Counted from the stretch's first letter, positions 25,933 through 34,489 are shown. The stretch is DNA of 64,000 bases from Oleispirillum sp963678075 (GCA_963678075.2 CAXXPK010000005.1:186001-250000); one strand, 5' to 3'. Notes: generated by a model not told the origin, from the letters alone. Numbers and translations: made by a program.

Positions 25933-26708
25933 CGGCGGACCGCGCGGGCGCGGCGGACATGCGGAACGAGGACGGGGCGACCGGACCGGCTTGGCTGGCG
26001 ACGGTCTTGACCATCTTCCCCGATATGTTTCCCGGCGCCTTGGGGTTTTCGCTGGCGGGGCGCGCTCTTGAGCGCGGCATCTGGGACTTGGTCGCGGTCA
26101 ATTTGCGCGATTATGCCCTGGATCGCCACGGCACCGTGGACGATACGCCGTTTGGCGGCGGGCCGGGCATGGTGATGCGCCCCGATGTGTTGGATCGGGC
26201 GACCGGCGCGGCGCGCGAAACCGCAGGCGGTCGCGCCGGGCCGCTGATTTACTTTACGCCGCGCGGGCGGCGCCTGGACCAGGATCGGGTTCGGGAACTG
26301 GCTGCGGGGCCGGGCGCGACCTTGTTGTGCGGCCGGTTCGAAGGCGTTGACCAACGGCTGCTGGAGGCCCACGAGATCGAGGAAATCAGCCTCGGGGATT
26401 TCGTGCTCTCCGGTGGGGAATTGCCGGCGACCGTGCTGCTGGATGCGGTGGTGCGGCTGTTGCCCGGGGTGCTGGGCGCGGCGGGGTCGCTGGATGAGGA
26501 GAGTTTCGAGCGTGGATTGCTGGAATATCCCCAGTATACGCGCCCGCAGGTTTGGGCCGGAAGGCCCGTGCCGGATGTGCTGAATTCCGGTCATCACGCC
26601 GAGATCGCGGCGTGGCGGCGGATGCAGGCGGAAGAAGTCACACGGATCAGGCGACCCGATCTTTGGGAAGCCTACCAGGCGTCCCAGGGACGGAAGGAAG
26701 AGGAATAG
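25929..26708 (+). CDS. trmD: tRNA (guanine37-N1)-methyltransferase TrmD
   Basis: SPOUT methyltransferase that makes m1G37 and prevents +1 frameshifting; 259 residues. It has the opening LTIFPDMFPGALGFS (about 27-41), DDTPFGGGPGMVMRPDV (about 71-87), and the trefoil-knot SAM site LLCGRFEGVDQRLLE with EISLGDFVLSGGELPA (about 131-165). The C-terminal domain ends LLEYPQYTRP and GHHAEIAAWRR. About 20 non-conserved residues precede the core, so an internal ATG at 25959 is also possible. Coupled to rimM by an ATGA overlap. Confidence 0.95.
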   Translation: MTADRAGAADMRNEDGATGPAWLATVLTIFPDMFPGALGFSLAGRALERGIWDLVAVNLRDYALDRHGTVDDTPFGGGPGMVMRPDVLDRATGAARETAGGRAGPLIYFTPRGRRLDQDRVRELAAGPGATLLCGRFEGVDQRLLEAHEIEEISLGDFVLSGGELPATVLLDAVVRLLPGVLGAAGSLDEESFERGLLEYPQYTRPQVWAGRPVPDVLNSGHHAEIAAWRRMQAEEVTRIRRPDLWEAYQASQGRKEEE

Positions 26709-26711
26709 GTC

Positions 26712-27134
26712 ATGAACATCATCGAAACCCTCGAAGCGGAACAGATGGCGAAGCTTCTGGAAAAGCGCGGCGTTCCCGAGTTCAAGCCGGGCGACACCCT
26801 GCGCGTGCACACCAAGGTGGTCGAAGGAACCCGCGAGCGTATCCAGGTCTATGAGGGCCTGTGCATCGCGCGTCGCAACGCGGGGCTGAGCTCGTCCTTC
26901 ACGGTGCGCAAGATCTCCTTCGGCGAAGGCGTGGAACGCGTGTTCCCGCTTTACTCGCCGAACATCGCGGAAATCGAAGTGACCCGCGTCGGCAAGGTGC
27001 GTCGCGCCAAGTTGTACTACCTGCGCGCCCTGCGTGGCCGCGCGGCCCGTATCTCGGAAGACAAGGTAGCCCTATTGAAGGCGCGTGCCCGCTCCGCCGA
27101 GGACGCTGCGGCGACCTCGAAGGCCGGGGCGTAA
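26712..27134 (+). CDS. rplS: 50S ribosomal protein L19
   Basis: Large-subunit protein at the 30S interface; 140 residues. It has FKPGDTLRVHTKVVEGTRER, VYEGLCIARRNAGLSSSFTV, FGEGVERVFPLYSPNI and VRRAKLYYLRALRGRAARI, all canonical. A short Ala-rich tail is normal in this group. Starts 3 bases after trmD and ends the ribosomal cluster. Confidence 0.97.
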   Translation: MNIIETLEAEQMAKLLEKRGVPEFKPGDTLRVHTKVVEGTRERIQVYEGLCIARRNAGLSSSFTVRKISFGEGVERVFPLYSPNIAEIEVTRVGKVRRAKLYYLRALRGRAARISEDKVALLKARARSAEDAAATSKAGA

Positions 27135-27166
27135 CAGCTCCGTCTTTCGCGCTTCCGATCGGTCCC

Positions 27167-27213
27167 AGCCCCCGGGAGGGGGCGGCTTGACGCCGTCCCC
27201 TCCCGGGGGCTGA
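27167..27213. terminator. Very strong hairpin between rplS and leuC
   Basis: CAGCCCCCGGGAGGGG and CCCCTCCCGGGGGCTG flank a GCGGCTTGACGCCGT loop that itself pairs in part, giving a stem of 16 to 20 bp. No T tract follows. It probably insulates the ribosomal cluster from leuCD. The rest of 27135-27379 holds no gene that I can support. Confidence 0.55.
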
Positions 27214-27379
27214 CGCGTCAATGGCGCCAGTGGCGCGGAACCCTCTTCCGGCGGCGCGGCGTTTGCGGCTATCATCCGCCCCGTCGCCGCGCCGGACGAA
27301 GGCTTGGCCGCGCAGCATCTTTTCTCCTCGGGTTCTACCCGGGTCGTCACAGTCTCCGCACCCAAGGGAGCTTGAAGGA

Positions 27380-28789
27380 ATGACCGCACCGCGTACCCTG
27401 TTCGACAAAATCTGGGACAGCCACCTGGTGGACCGTCAGGAAGACGGCACCTGCCTGATCTATATCGATCGCCATCTGGTGCATGAAGTCACCAGTCCGC
27501 AAGCGTTTGAGGGGTTGGCCCTGAGCGGACGCAAGATGCATCGCCCCGGACAGACCCTCGCGGTGGCCGATCACAACGTTCCCACCACCGACCGCAGCCA
27601 GGGGATAGCCGATCCCGAGTCCCGGACCCAGGTCGAAACCCTGGAAGCCAATGGCAAGGCCTTCGGCGTGCGGGTGTTTTCGATGTCCGACGTGCGTCAG
27701 GGCGTGGTTCATATCGTTGGGCCGGAACAGGGCTTTACCCTGCCGGGGATGACCATCGTCTGCGGTGACAGCCATACCTCGACCCATGGTGCGTTCGGCA
27801 GCCTGGCCTTCGGCATCGGCACGTCCGAGGTCGAGCATGTGCTGGCCACCCAGACCCTGGTACAGGCCCACGCCAAGAACATGCTGGTGCGGATCGACGG
27901 CAAGTTGCCCGAAGGCGCCACCGCCAAGGACATCGTGCTGAAGATCGTCGCCACCCTGGGGACTGCGGGCGGCACCGGTTATGTCATCGAATACGCGGGC
28001 GGAGCGATCCGCGATCTTTCGATGGAGGGTCGGATGACGATCTGCAACATGTCGATCGAGGCGGGGGCCCGCGCCGGTCTGATCGCTTCCGATGAGACCA
28101 CCTTCGCTTATGTCAAGGGTCGCCCGATGGCACCCGCCGCCGCCGACTGGGATAAGGCGGTGGCCTATTGGAAGACCCTTTCCACCGACGCGGGCGCGCA
28201 TTTCGACGCCACCGTGGTGATCGACGCGGCGACCATCGTGCCGCAGGTCACCTGGGGCACCAGCCCCGAGGACGTGGTGGCGATCGACGGTTGCGTGCCG
28301 GACCCCAAGAAGGCCGCCGACGAGGGCAAGGCCAAGGCGATGCAGCGGTCCCTGGACTACATGGGGCTGACCGCCGGGCAGCCGATGGAAGAGGTCAAGA
28401 TCGACCGCATTTTCATCGGTTCGTGCACCAACGGTCGGATCGAGGATCTGCGCGCCGCCGCTTCCGTCGCCAAGGGGCGGACCGTTGCCGCGACGGTCAA
28501 GGCGATGGTGGTTCCCGGTTCCGGCCTAGTCAAGAAGCAGGCAGAGGAAGAGGGACTGGACAAGATCTTCCGGGAAGCGGGCTTCGAATGGCGGGAGCCG
28601 GGGTGTTCGATGTGTCTGGCGATGAACGCCGATAAGCTGGAACCCGGCGAGCGCTGCGCCTCCACCTCGAACCGGAATTTCGAGGGCCGTCAGGGCCGTG
28701 GTGGGCGCACCCATCTGGTCAGCCCGGAAATCGCGGCGGCGTCCGCGATCACCGGACACCTGACCGACGTTCGCAAGCTTTTGGCCTGA
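27380..28789 (+). CDS. leuC: 3-Isopropylmalate dehydratase large subunit LeuC
   Basis: Aconitase-family subunit that, with LeuD, isomerises 2- and 3-isopropylmalate in leucine synthesis; 469 residues. It has LFDKIWDSHLV and LIYIDRHLVHEVTSPQAF at the N terminus, GDSHTSTHGAFGSLAFGIGT (about 132-151), and cluster ligands in IGSCTNGRIEDLR and PGCSMCLAMNADKL (4Fe-4S). The ATG at 27380 follows GCTTGAAGGA. An open extension to 27221 does not match the family. leuD follows after 14 bases. Confidence 0.96.
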   Translation: MTAPRTLFDKIWDSHLVDRQEDGTCLIYIDRHLVHEVTSPQAFEGLALSGRKMHRPGQTLAVADHNVPTTDRSQGIADPESRTQVETLEANGKAFGVRVFSMSDVRQGVVHIVGPEQGFTLPGMTIVCGDSHTSTHGAFGSLAFGIGTSEVEHVLATQTLVQAHAKNMLVRIDGKLPEGATAKDIVLKIVATLGTAGGTGYVIEYAGGAIRDLSMEGRMTICNMSIEAGARAGLIASDETTFAYVKGRPMAPAAADWDKAVAYWKTLSTDAGAHFDATVVIDAATIVPQVTWGTSPEDVVAIDGCVPDPKKAADEGKAKAMQRSLDYMGLTAGQPMEEVKIDRIFIGSCTNGRIEDLRAAASVAKGRTVAATVKAMVVPGSGLVKKQAEEEGLDKIFREAGFEWREPGCSMCLAMNADKLEPGERCASTSNRNFEGRQGRGGRTHLVSPEIAAASAITGHLTDVRKLLA

Positions 28790-28803
28790 AGGGAGCTCCG
28801 ACC

Positions 28804-29409
28804 ATGGACAAATTCGAAACCTTGACCGGCGTTGCCGCTCCGCTGCCGATGATCAACATCGATACTGACATGATCATCCCCAAGCAGTTCCTGAAGACCA
28901 TCAAGCGCACCGGATTGGGCAAAAGCCTGTTTTTCGAAATGCGCTATGACGACGCGGGTAAGGAAATTCCCGGCTTCGTGTTGAACAAGCCGGCCTATCG
29001 TCAGGCGCAAATCCTGGTGGCGGGCGCCAACTTCGGTTGCGGGTCCTCGCGCGAGCATGCGCCGTGGTCGATCCTCGACTTCGGCATTCGCTGCGTGATC
29101 GCGCCGTCCTTCGCCGACATCTTCTATAACAACTGCTTCAAGAACGGCATCCTGCCGATCCGGCTGCCGCAAGAGACCTGCGACAAGCTGATGAAGGCGG
29201 CCTCGAACGGCGCCAACGCCGCCTTCACGGCGGACCTGAAGGGCCAGGAGATCACCACGCCGGACGGCGAAAAGGTGGCCTTCGAGGTTGATTCCTTCCG
29301 CAAGCATTGCCTGCTGAACGGTCTCGACGACATCGGCCTGACCCTGGCCAAGAAGACCAAGATCGAAGCCTACGAATCCGCCCGCAAAACCGCTCAGCCC
29401 TGGGTGTAG
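28804..29409 (+). CDS. leuD: 3-Isopropylmalate dehydratase small subunit LeuD
   Basis: Swivelling domain partner of LeuC; 201 residues. It has NIDTDMIIPKQFLKTIKRTG (about 18-37), ANFGCGSSREHAPWSI (about 74-89), IAPSFADIFYNNCFKNG and the C-terminal FEVDSFRKHCLLNGLDDIGLT. GAAGGGAGCTCC precedes the ATG. Complete. Confidence 0.96.
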   Translation: MDKFETLTGVAAPLPMINIDTDMIIPKQFLKTIKRTGLGKSLFFEMRYDDAGKEIPGFVLNKPAYRQAQILVAGANFGCGSSREHAPWSILDFGIRCVIAPSFADIFYNNCFKNGILPIRLPQETCDKLMKAASNGANAAFTADLKGQEITTPDGEKVAFEVDSFRKHCLLNGLDDIGLTLAKKTKIEAYESARKTAQPWV

Positions 29410-29426
29410 GTAGGCAGGGGTAAACC

Positions 29427-29597
29427 GTTGCGAGGGGTCGCGGACCCCTCGCGCTTCCCATGCCCAAAGTTTTTGCGCGTAAGCGCGATAAAGCCATCAC
29501 GCGGCGTGACGGTTAACTGCCGCTTCCCCGGGGATGGGGTTCGGGGTCCGCGACCCCGACGGGTCCGGGCGGAACCCGGCTTGTTTTTCTTTTTTTC
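29427..29597. repeat. Dispersed intergenic repeat, copy B
   Basis: Opens with hairpin GCGAGGGG-TCGCGGA-CCCCTCGC and TTCCCATG. It contains GCGGCGTGACGG and TGCCGCTTC, which recur in copy C, then a second GGGGTC...GACCCC hairpin. It closes with GGTCCGGGCGGAACCC and a long T-rich tract (TTGTTTTTCTTTTTTT). It separates leuD from leuB, which often adjoin. Confidence 0.65.
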
Positions 29598-29664
29598 TGG
29601 TGTTTTCGGGTGGGAGCGGAATAATCCGTACCCCTTACGCATGCAATGATGAGGCTTAGCGAGA

Positions 29665-30768
29665 ATGACGGCGAAGAAGAAGGTGATGCTGCTGCCCGGC
29701 GACGGGATCGGTCAGGAAGTGATGGCGCAGGTGGTGCGCGTCATCGAGTGGATGGACAAGGCGGGGCTGGTGTCCTTCGACCTGTCCACCGGGCTGATCG
29801 GCGGCGCGTCGATCGACGCTTATGGTGAGCCGTTGACGGATAATACGGTGGCGGACTGCTTGGTCTGCGACGCGGTGCTGATGGGCGCGGTGGGCGGTCC
29901 GAAGTGGGACAACGTTCCCTTCGATAAAAAGCCCGAGCGCGGTCTTCTTCGCATCCGCAAGGACATGGGCCTGTTCGCCAACCTGCGCCCGGCGATCGTC
30001 TTCAAGGAATTGGCCGAGGCCTCGACCCTGAAGCATGACGTGGTCGCCGGTCTGGATATTCTGATCGTGCGCGAACTGATCGGTGGGATCTACTTCGGCC
30101 AGCCGCGCGGCATTGAGACCCTACCCAACGGCGACCGCAAGGGCTTCAACACCCTGGTCTACACAACCCCGGAAATTCGTCGCATCGGCCAGGTGGCCTT
30201 CGACCTTGCCATGAAGCGCGGCAAGAAAGTGACCTCGGCGGACAAGGCCAATGTGCTGGAATCCACGGTCCTGTGGCGCGAGGAAATGGAAGTCGTCGCC
30301 AAGGACTATCCCGATGTCGCGCTGTCGCATCTGTACGTGGACAACGCCGCGATGCAGTTGGTGCGCAAGCCCAAGCAGTTCGACGTGATGGTCACCACCA
30401 ACATGTTCGGCGACATCCTGTCGGATTGCGCGGCGATGCTGACCGGTTCGTTGGGGATGCTGCCGTCGGCGTCGTTGGGCGCGGTGGATGCGTCCGGCAA
30501 GCGCAACGCGCTGTACGAGCCGGTGCATGGCTCCGCCCCGGACATCGCGGGCCGGAATCTCGCCAATCCGTTGGCGATGTTCCTGTCGCTGGCGATGATG
30601 CTGCGCTATTCCTTCGACCTGGATGTCGTTGCCGACCGCCTGGAAAATGCGGTCAAGGCGACCCTGGCCGAGGGCATCCGCACCGGCGACATCATGCAGG
30701 AAGGGGCCACCAAGGTCGGCACTAGCGGCATGGGAGACGCGGTGCTGCGTCATCTGGCCATGCAATAA
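29665..30768 (+). CDS. leuB: 3-Isopropylmalate dehydrogenase LeuB
   Basis: NAD-dependent oxidative decarboxylase of the leucine pathway; 367 residues. It has VMLLPGDGIGQEVMAQVV (about 8-25), MGAVGGPKWDNVP, the Arg-rich substrate site LRIRKDMGLFANLRPA, VRELIGGIYFGQPRG (Tyr), DKANVLESTVLWRE (Lys), VTTNMFGDILSDCAAMLTGS (Asp), and the NAD site EPVHGSAPDIAGRN. No defect seen. Separated from leuCD by repeat copy B. Confidence 0.96.
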   Translation: MTAKKKVMLLPGDGIGQEVMAQVVRVIEWMDKAGLVSFDLSTGLIGGASIDAYGEPLTDNTVADCLVCDAVLMGAVGGPKWDNVPFDKKPERGLLRIRKDMGLFANLRPAIVFKELAEASTLKHDVVAGLDILIVRELIGGIYFGQPRGIETLPNGDRKGFNTLVYTTPEIRRIGQVAFDLAMKRGKKVTSADKANVLESTVLWREEMEVVAKDYPDVALSHLYVDNAAMQLVRKPKQFDVMVTTNMFGDILSDCAAMLTGSLGMLPSASLGAVDASGKRNALYEPVHGSAPDIAGRNLANPLAMFLSLAMMLRYSFDLDVVADRLENAVKATLAEGIRTGDIMQEGATKVGTSGMGDAVLRHLAMQ

Positions 30769-30826
30769 GTTAGACTCTTTTGCTTGCGCCGCCCGCTAGT
30801 TCGGGTAGGCTTCGACGCGGAAACCG

Positions 30827-30850
30827 GGGAAGGCTCAAGGGGGCCTTCCC
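30827..30850 (+). terminator. Hairpin between leuB and asd
   Basis: GGGAAGG CTCAAGGGGG CCTTCCC followed by TTCGTCT, 58 bases after the leuB stop and 36 before asd. Confidence 0.5.
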
Positions 30851-30886
30851 TTCGTCTGACTTTCCAACCAGCGAACGGACATCGAA

Positions 30887-31912
30887 ATGGGCTACAAGGT
30901 TGCAGTCGTCGGCGCGACGGGGAACGTCGGCCGCGAGATGCTGAGCATCCTGGCGGAACGGAATTTCCTGGTGGACGAGGTCTTCGCCCTGGCGTCGAAG
31001 CGCTCGGTCGGGACTGAAATTTCCTTCGGCGAGAAAACCATTCTGAAGGTGAAAGACCTTGATACCTTCGATTTCACCGGCATCGACATCGCCCTGTCGT
31101 CGCCGGGCGCCGCCGTGTCCAAGGTATTCGCGCCGCGTGCCGGCGCGCAGGGTTGCGTGGTGATCGACAATACCTCGCAATTCCGCATGGACCCGGACGT
31201 GCCGCTGGTGGTGCCGGAAGTCAACCCGCAGGCGGTTGCCGGTTACAAGAAGCGCCACATCATCGCCAATCCCAACTGCTCGACGATCCAGATGTTGGTG
31301 GCGTTGAAGCCGTTGCACGTCGCCTTCGGCATCAAGCGGGTGGTGGTTTCGACCTATCAGTCGGTTTCCGGCGGCGGCAAGGATGCGATGGACGAGCTGT
31401 TCAACCAGACTCGCGGCATCTATATGAACGAACCGTTGGCCAAGACCCAGAACAAGTTTCCGAAGCAGATCGCCTTCAACGTGATTCCGCAGATCGACGT
31501 CTTCATAGATGACGGCGCGACCAAGGAAGAATGGAAGATGGTGGTCGAGACGGCGAAGATTCTCGATCCCGATATCGCGGTGCACGCCAATTGCTGCCGC
31601 GTGCCGTCCTTCATCGGCCATGCCGAGTACATCAACATCGAGACCGAGAAGCCGATCACCGGCGCGGCGGCGCGCAAGGTGCTGAAGGCCGCGCCGGGGC
31701 TTTCGGTGGTCGATCACCATGAGCCGGGCGGCTATGTCACGCCGGTCGAGTGCGCGGGCGAGGACAACGTGTTCGTTTCGCGTATCCGCGTCGATCACAC
31801 CGTGAAGAACGGCCTGTCTTTCTGGTGCGTTGGCGACAATCTGCGCAAGGGCGCGGCCCTCAACACGGTACAGATCGCCGAAGTGCTGATCCGTGACTAT
31901 CTGAAGAAGTAA
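30887..31912 (+). CDS. asd: Aspartate-semialdehyde dehydrogenase
   Basis: Reduces aspartyl phosphate to the semialdehyde for lysine, threonine, methionine and DAP; 341 residues. It has the NADP site VVGATGNVGREMLSIL (about 6-21), SSPGAAVSKVFAP, the catalytic Cys in IIANPNCSTIQM (about 123-134), the SVSGGGKDAMDEL substrate loop, and His in RVDHTVKNGLSFWCVGDN. ACATCGAA precedes the ATG. Complete and typical. Confidence 0.96.
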   Translation: MGYKVAVVGATGNVGREMLSILAERNFLVDEVFALASKRSVGTEISFGEKTILKVKDLDTFDFTGIDIALSSPGAAVSKVFAPRAGAQGCVVIDNTSQFRMDPDVPLVVPEVNPQAVAGYKKRHIIANPNCSTIQMLVALKPLHVAFGIKRVVVSTYQSVSGGGKDAMDELFNQTRGIYMNEPLAKTQNKFPKQIAFNVIPQIDVFIDDGATKEEWKMVVETAKILDPDIAVHANCCRVPSFIGHAEYINIETEKPITGAAARKVLKAAPGLSVVDHHEPGGYVTPVECAGEDNVFVSRIRVDHTVKNGLSFWCVGDNLRKGAALNTVQIAEVLIRDYLKK

Positions 31913-31942
31913 CCACGACAGCGGGCCTTTCCCGTATTCGCC

Positions 31943-31958
31943 GGGGCCTTTGGGCCCC
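31943..31958 (+). terminator. Hairpin after asd
   Basis: GGGGCC TTTG GGCCCC followed by AGCTTCGTTT, between asd and the thioesterase gene. Compact stem with a weak T tract. Confidence 0.45.
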
Positions 31959-31978
31959 AGCTTCGTTTAAGGGGCGCC

Positions 31979-32425
31979 ATGACCGCCACCGAACATCCGG
32001 AACGCGCCTTCATCCGCCGTGTCGTCGAACGCGGCGAACGGGATGTCGCGGTGCCGACCAATCCCTTGGCGCAGGCCCTGGAGATGACGATCCGCGAGGC
32101 GACGGAAGGCCGCGTCGTCACCGCCTTTCGGGCGGGGAAAATCTTCACCCAGGGTAACGGCGTGGTGCAGGGCGGAATTCTCGCCACGATGCTGGATTTC
32201 GGAATGGTGTTCGCGGTGTTTTCGACGGTTGACGTCGGGGTGACCATCGCTACCGTCTCGCAGACCGCCAATTTCCTGCGCGCCGCGTTCGCCGGGGCCT
32301 TCGCGGTCGAGGCGTCGGTGGACAAATCCGGACGCACCGTGGCGTTTGCCCGTGCCGCCCTGTTAGACGAAGCCGGACGGATGGCGGCCACCGCTGCCGC
32401 GTCGTTCGCGGTGGTGCCACGGTGA
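31979..32425 (+). CDS. PaaI-like hotdog thioesterase
   Basis: Single hotdog-fold domain of 148 residues, probably an acyl-CoA thioesterase of unknown substrate. The catalytic helix region is NGVVQGGILATMLDFGMVF (about residues 60-78), where the usual HGG is replaced by QGG. The strand SQTANFLRAAFAG and the C-terminal GRTVAFARAALLDEAGRMAAT fit the family. Its TGA overlaps the GTG start of the yaiI relic by four bases. Confidence 0.8.
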   Translation: MTATEHPERAFIRRVVERGERDVAVPTNPLAQALEMTIREATEGRVVTAFRAGKIFTQGNGVVQGGILATMLDFGMVFAVFSTVDVGVTIATVSQTANFLRAAFAGAFAVEASVDKSGRTVAFARAALLDEAGRMAATAAASFAVVPR

Positions 32426-32607
32426 CGCTTTACATCGATGCCGACGCCTGCCCGGTCAAGGACGAAGTCATCCGCGTTGCCGAGCGTCGCGATATCCCGG
32501 TGGTTCTGGTCAGCAATCGGGGGTTTCGTACCGGTGGCCATCCGCTGTTGCGCTCGGTGGTGGTCGAGGCCACCCCCGACGCCGCCGACAACTGGATCGC
32601 GGCCGAT
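32422..32607 (+). pseudogene. yaiI: YaiI/YqxD (DUF188) family gene, 3' two thirds deleted
   Basis: PIN-like DUF188 proteins are about 150 residues and poorly characterised. Only the first 60 or so remain: YIDADACPVKDEVIRVAERR (residues 4-23), then VVLVSNRGF, HPLLRSVVVEATPDAADNWIA. After about 32605 the frame reads through sequence that is antisense pdxY and ends at 32706. The conserved second half (DIPLA and GR motifs) is absent. The gene was truncated by a deletion that also removed the 3' end of the convergent pdxY. Start is GTG, coupled to the thioesterase gene. Confidence 0.85.
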
Positions 32608-32855
32608 CCCATGTATCCCGACAGCACGGCGCGGCATCCGGGCAGGGCGCCACGCGCCGCGATTCCCTTCAGCAGTTCGCCGATGATCGCGGCGTCGAAG
32701 ACCTGACCGGTCCAGGCGCCATAGCCGGTGTGGTTGGAAAACTGCACGGTGTGGATCGGCCAGACCTCGTGTCGCATCAATTGCAGCGGGAAGACCGCGG
32801 CGTCGTTGCCGACGTGGCCGAAGGCAACGTGGGACTGGATGGACAGGATGCTCAT
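32598..32855 (-). pseudogene. pdxY: Pyridoxal/pyridoxine kinase PdxY, 3' two thirds deleted
   Basis: The vitamin B6 salvage kinase is normally about 285 residues. Only the N terminus remains: SILSIQSHVAFGHVGNDAA, VWPIHTVQFSNHTGYGAWTG, CRAVLSGYMGSAAI (to about residue 86). At about 32600 it merges with the antisense of yaiI, so the ATP-binding and catalytic GxGD region is missing. The promoter region toward the divergent CitE-like gene is intact. The junction sequence GATCGCGGCCGATCC fits both yaiI and pdxY, so the break point is ambiguous by some ten bases. Confidence 0.85.
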
Positions 32856-32975
32856 GACGGGGTCCGCTGCTGAAAGTGTGAAGGGGCGCATCTTGCCACC
32901 GTCGGCCCTTGGTTTAAAGTGGGCGGGCCAGTTCTTTTCCGCATTGCTCATCCGCAAGGCTTCAGGAGGTTTCCA

Positions 32976-33875
32976 ATGGCCGTTTCCGTTCGCCCGCGCC
33001 GCAGTGTGCTCTATATGCCCGGCTCCAACGCCCGCGCCCTGGAAAAGGCCAAGGGGCTGCCCGCCGACGGCCTGATCCTCGATCTTGAGGACGCGGTGTC
33101 GCCGGATGCCAAGGCGGAAGCGCGGGACAACGTCGCGGCGGTCCTGGCGGGCGGAAAGAAACCCTATGGCAAGCGCGAGGTGATCGTCCGCGTCAATGGC
33201 CTGAACACCCCCCGGGGGATGGACGATATCCGGGCGGTGGCCGCCCTGGGTGCGGATGGTTTGGCGATTCCCAAGGTGGAAAGCGCCGACATGGTGCGTC
33301 AGGTGCAAGTCGCGGTGCGCGCCGCCGGAGGTCCCGAGGATGTGCCGATCTGGTGCATGATGGAGACCCCGATGGGAATCTTGCGCGCCGACGAGATCGC
33401 CGGAGCCTCGCCCTTCGTCGCCGGGCTGGTGATGGGAACCTCCGATCTGGCCAAGGATCTGCACTGCGAGCACACGGTCGATCGCGAACCGTTCCTGACC
33501 GCGTTCGGCCTGGTGATTCTGGCGGCGCGGGCGCATGGGGTGGCGGCGCTGGATGGCGTGCACCTGGATCTTTCCGACGACACCGGTTTCGCCGCCGCCT
33601 GCGCGCAAGGGCGGCGCCTGGGTTTCGACGGCAAGACCCTGATCCATCCGAAGACGGTGGCGGTCGCCAATGCCGCCTTCGCGCCCTCGCCAGAGGATGT
33701 CTCGAGGGCCCGTACCCTGATCGCCACCTACGCCGAGGCCGTGGCGCGGGGGCAGGGCCTGGTGGTTCTGGACGGCAAGCTGATCGAACAACTGCACGTT
33801 GATAACGCGCGCCGATTGGTGGCCCTGGCCGAGGCGATTGCCGAGATCGAGGCCGCCGCCATATCCGGGACCTGA
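32976..33875 (+). CDS. HpcH/HpaI-family CoA ester lyase (CitE / malyl-CoA type)
   Basis: TIM-barrel enzyme of 299 residues that cleaves or hydrolyses malyl-CoA-like or citramalyl-CoA-like esters. It has RRSVLYMPGSNARALEKAK (about 8-26), DGLILDLEDAVSPDAKAEAR (metal Asp/Glu), VRVNGLNTPRG, PKVESADMVRQV, CMMETPMGILRADEI (Glu), and GTSDLAKDL. The ATG at 32976 follows a strong CAGGAGGT. In related bacteria such genes stand beside sdh or malate genes; here sdhCDAB follows. I cannot tell malyl-CoA lyase, thioesterase or citramalyl-CoA lyase apart by eye. Confidence 0.82.
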   Translation: MAVSVRPRRSVLYMPGSNARALEKAKGLPADGLILDLEDAVSPDAKAEARDNVAAVLAGGKKPYGKREVIVRVNGLNTPRGMDDIRAVAALGADGLAIPKVESADMVRQVQVAVRAAGGPEDVPIWCMMETPMGILRADEIAGASPFVAGLVMGTSDLAKDLHCEHTVDREPFLTAFGLVILAARAHGVAALDGVHLDLSDDTGFAAACAQGRRLGFDGKTLIHPKTVAVANAAFAPSPEDVSRARTLIATYAEAVARGQGLVVLDGKLIEQLHVDNARRLVALAEAIAEIEAAAISGT

Positions 33876-33935
33876 CTATACTCTTTGGCTTGACCAGGTA
33901 TAACGAAGGATGTATTAGGCGTGGCCGTGGCCCCG

Positions 33936-33965
33936 TTGACTTTGCCGCTTTATCGTGCGTAGTCT
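33936..33965 (+). promoter_or_regulatory. Candidate promoter for sdhCDAB
   Basis: TTGACT (33936-33941), an 18-base spacer and TAGTCT (33960-33965), about 105 bases before sdhC. The region 33876-34070 shows no gene. Confidence 0.45.
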
Positions 33966-34070
33966 GTGGTGCATGAATTTGATCTGCTGCGCGAATTTGG
34001 ATGGGAAAGGGGACCGGCGGGGTCCTGTATTACTTTCCCGCCTCCACTCTCTCAAGAGGGGCACTCCGTC

Positions 34071-34475
34071 ATGACGCTGCTGGAAGAAAGAATCAATCGG
34101 GGGGGGGCGACCTCTCCTCATCTGCAAGTTTACAATATGTTCGCGTTAACGTCGCTTTTGTCGATCATCCATCGCATCTTCGGCGCGGCTTTGTTCGTGG
34201 GCACGCTGCTGTTCGTGTTCTGGATCGGGTCCGCCGCGGCGGGGCCGCAGGCCCATGACTTCGCGATGAACTTTCTCGGTTCGTGGTTCGGCTATCTGTT
34301 GATCTTCGGCTGGTCGTTCGCGCTGTTCTATCACATGTGCAACGGTATCCGGCACATGACCTGGGACACCGGGCGGATGCTCGATCTCAAGGACGTCTAT
34401 CTGTCGGGCTATGTCATGGTTGGCTGCGCTTTCGCGCTGACCCTGGTCGCCTGGGTCGTCGGTTTGAGCGTCTGA
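34071..34475 (+). CDS. sdhC: Succinate dehydrogenase cytochrome b556 subunit SdhC
   Basis: Membrane anchor that with SdhD binds heme b and ubiquinone; 134 residues, three membrane helices. SPHLQVYNMFALTSLLSIIH contains the quinone-site Ser and Arg region (SIIHRIFG). The heme-ligand His is in ALFYHMCNGIRHMTWD (about residues 85-100). The ATG at 34071 gives MTLLEERINRG, the family start; the open frame continues 35 codons upstream without similarity. Confidence 0.92.
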   Translation: MTLLEERINRGGATSPHLQVYNMFALTSLLSIIHRIFGAALFVGTLLFVFWIGSAAAGPQAHDFAMNFLGSWFGYLLIFGWSFALFYHMCNGIRHMTWDTGRMLDLKDVYLSGYVMVGCAFALTLVAWVVGLSV

Positions 34476-34489
34476 GGGGGGAGGACAAA

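Noticed and set aside
30121..31798. Long minus-strand frames opposite leuB and asd
   Set aside because: Shadows of intact plus-strand genes; rich in His, Arg and Gln from reverse reading of GC-rich codons.
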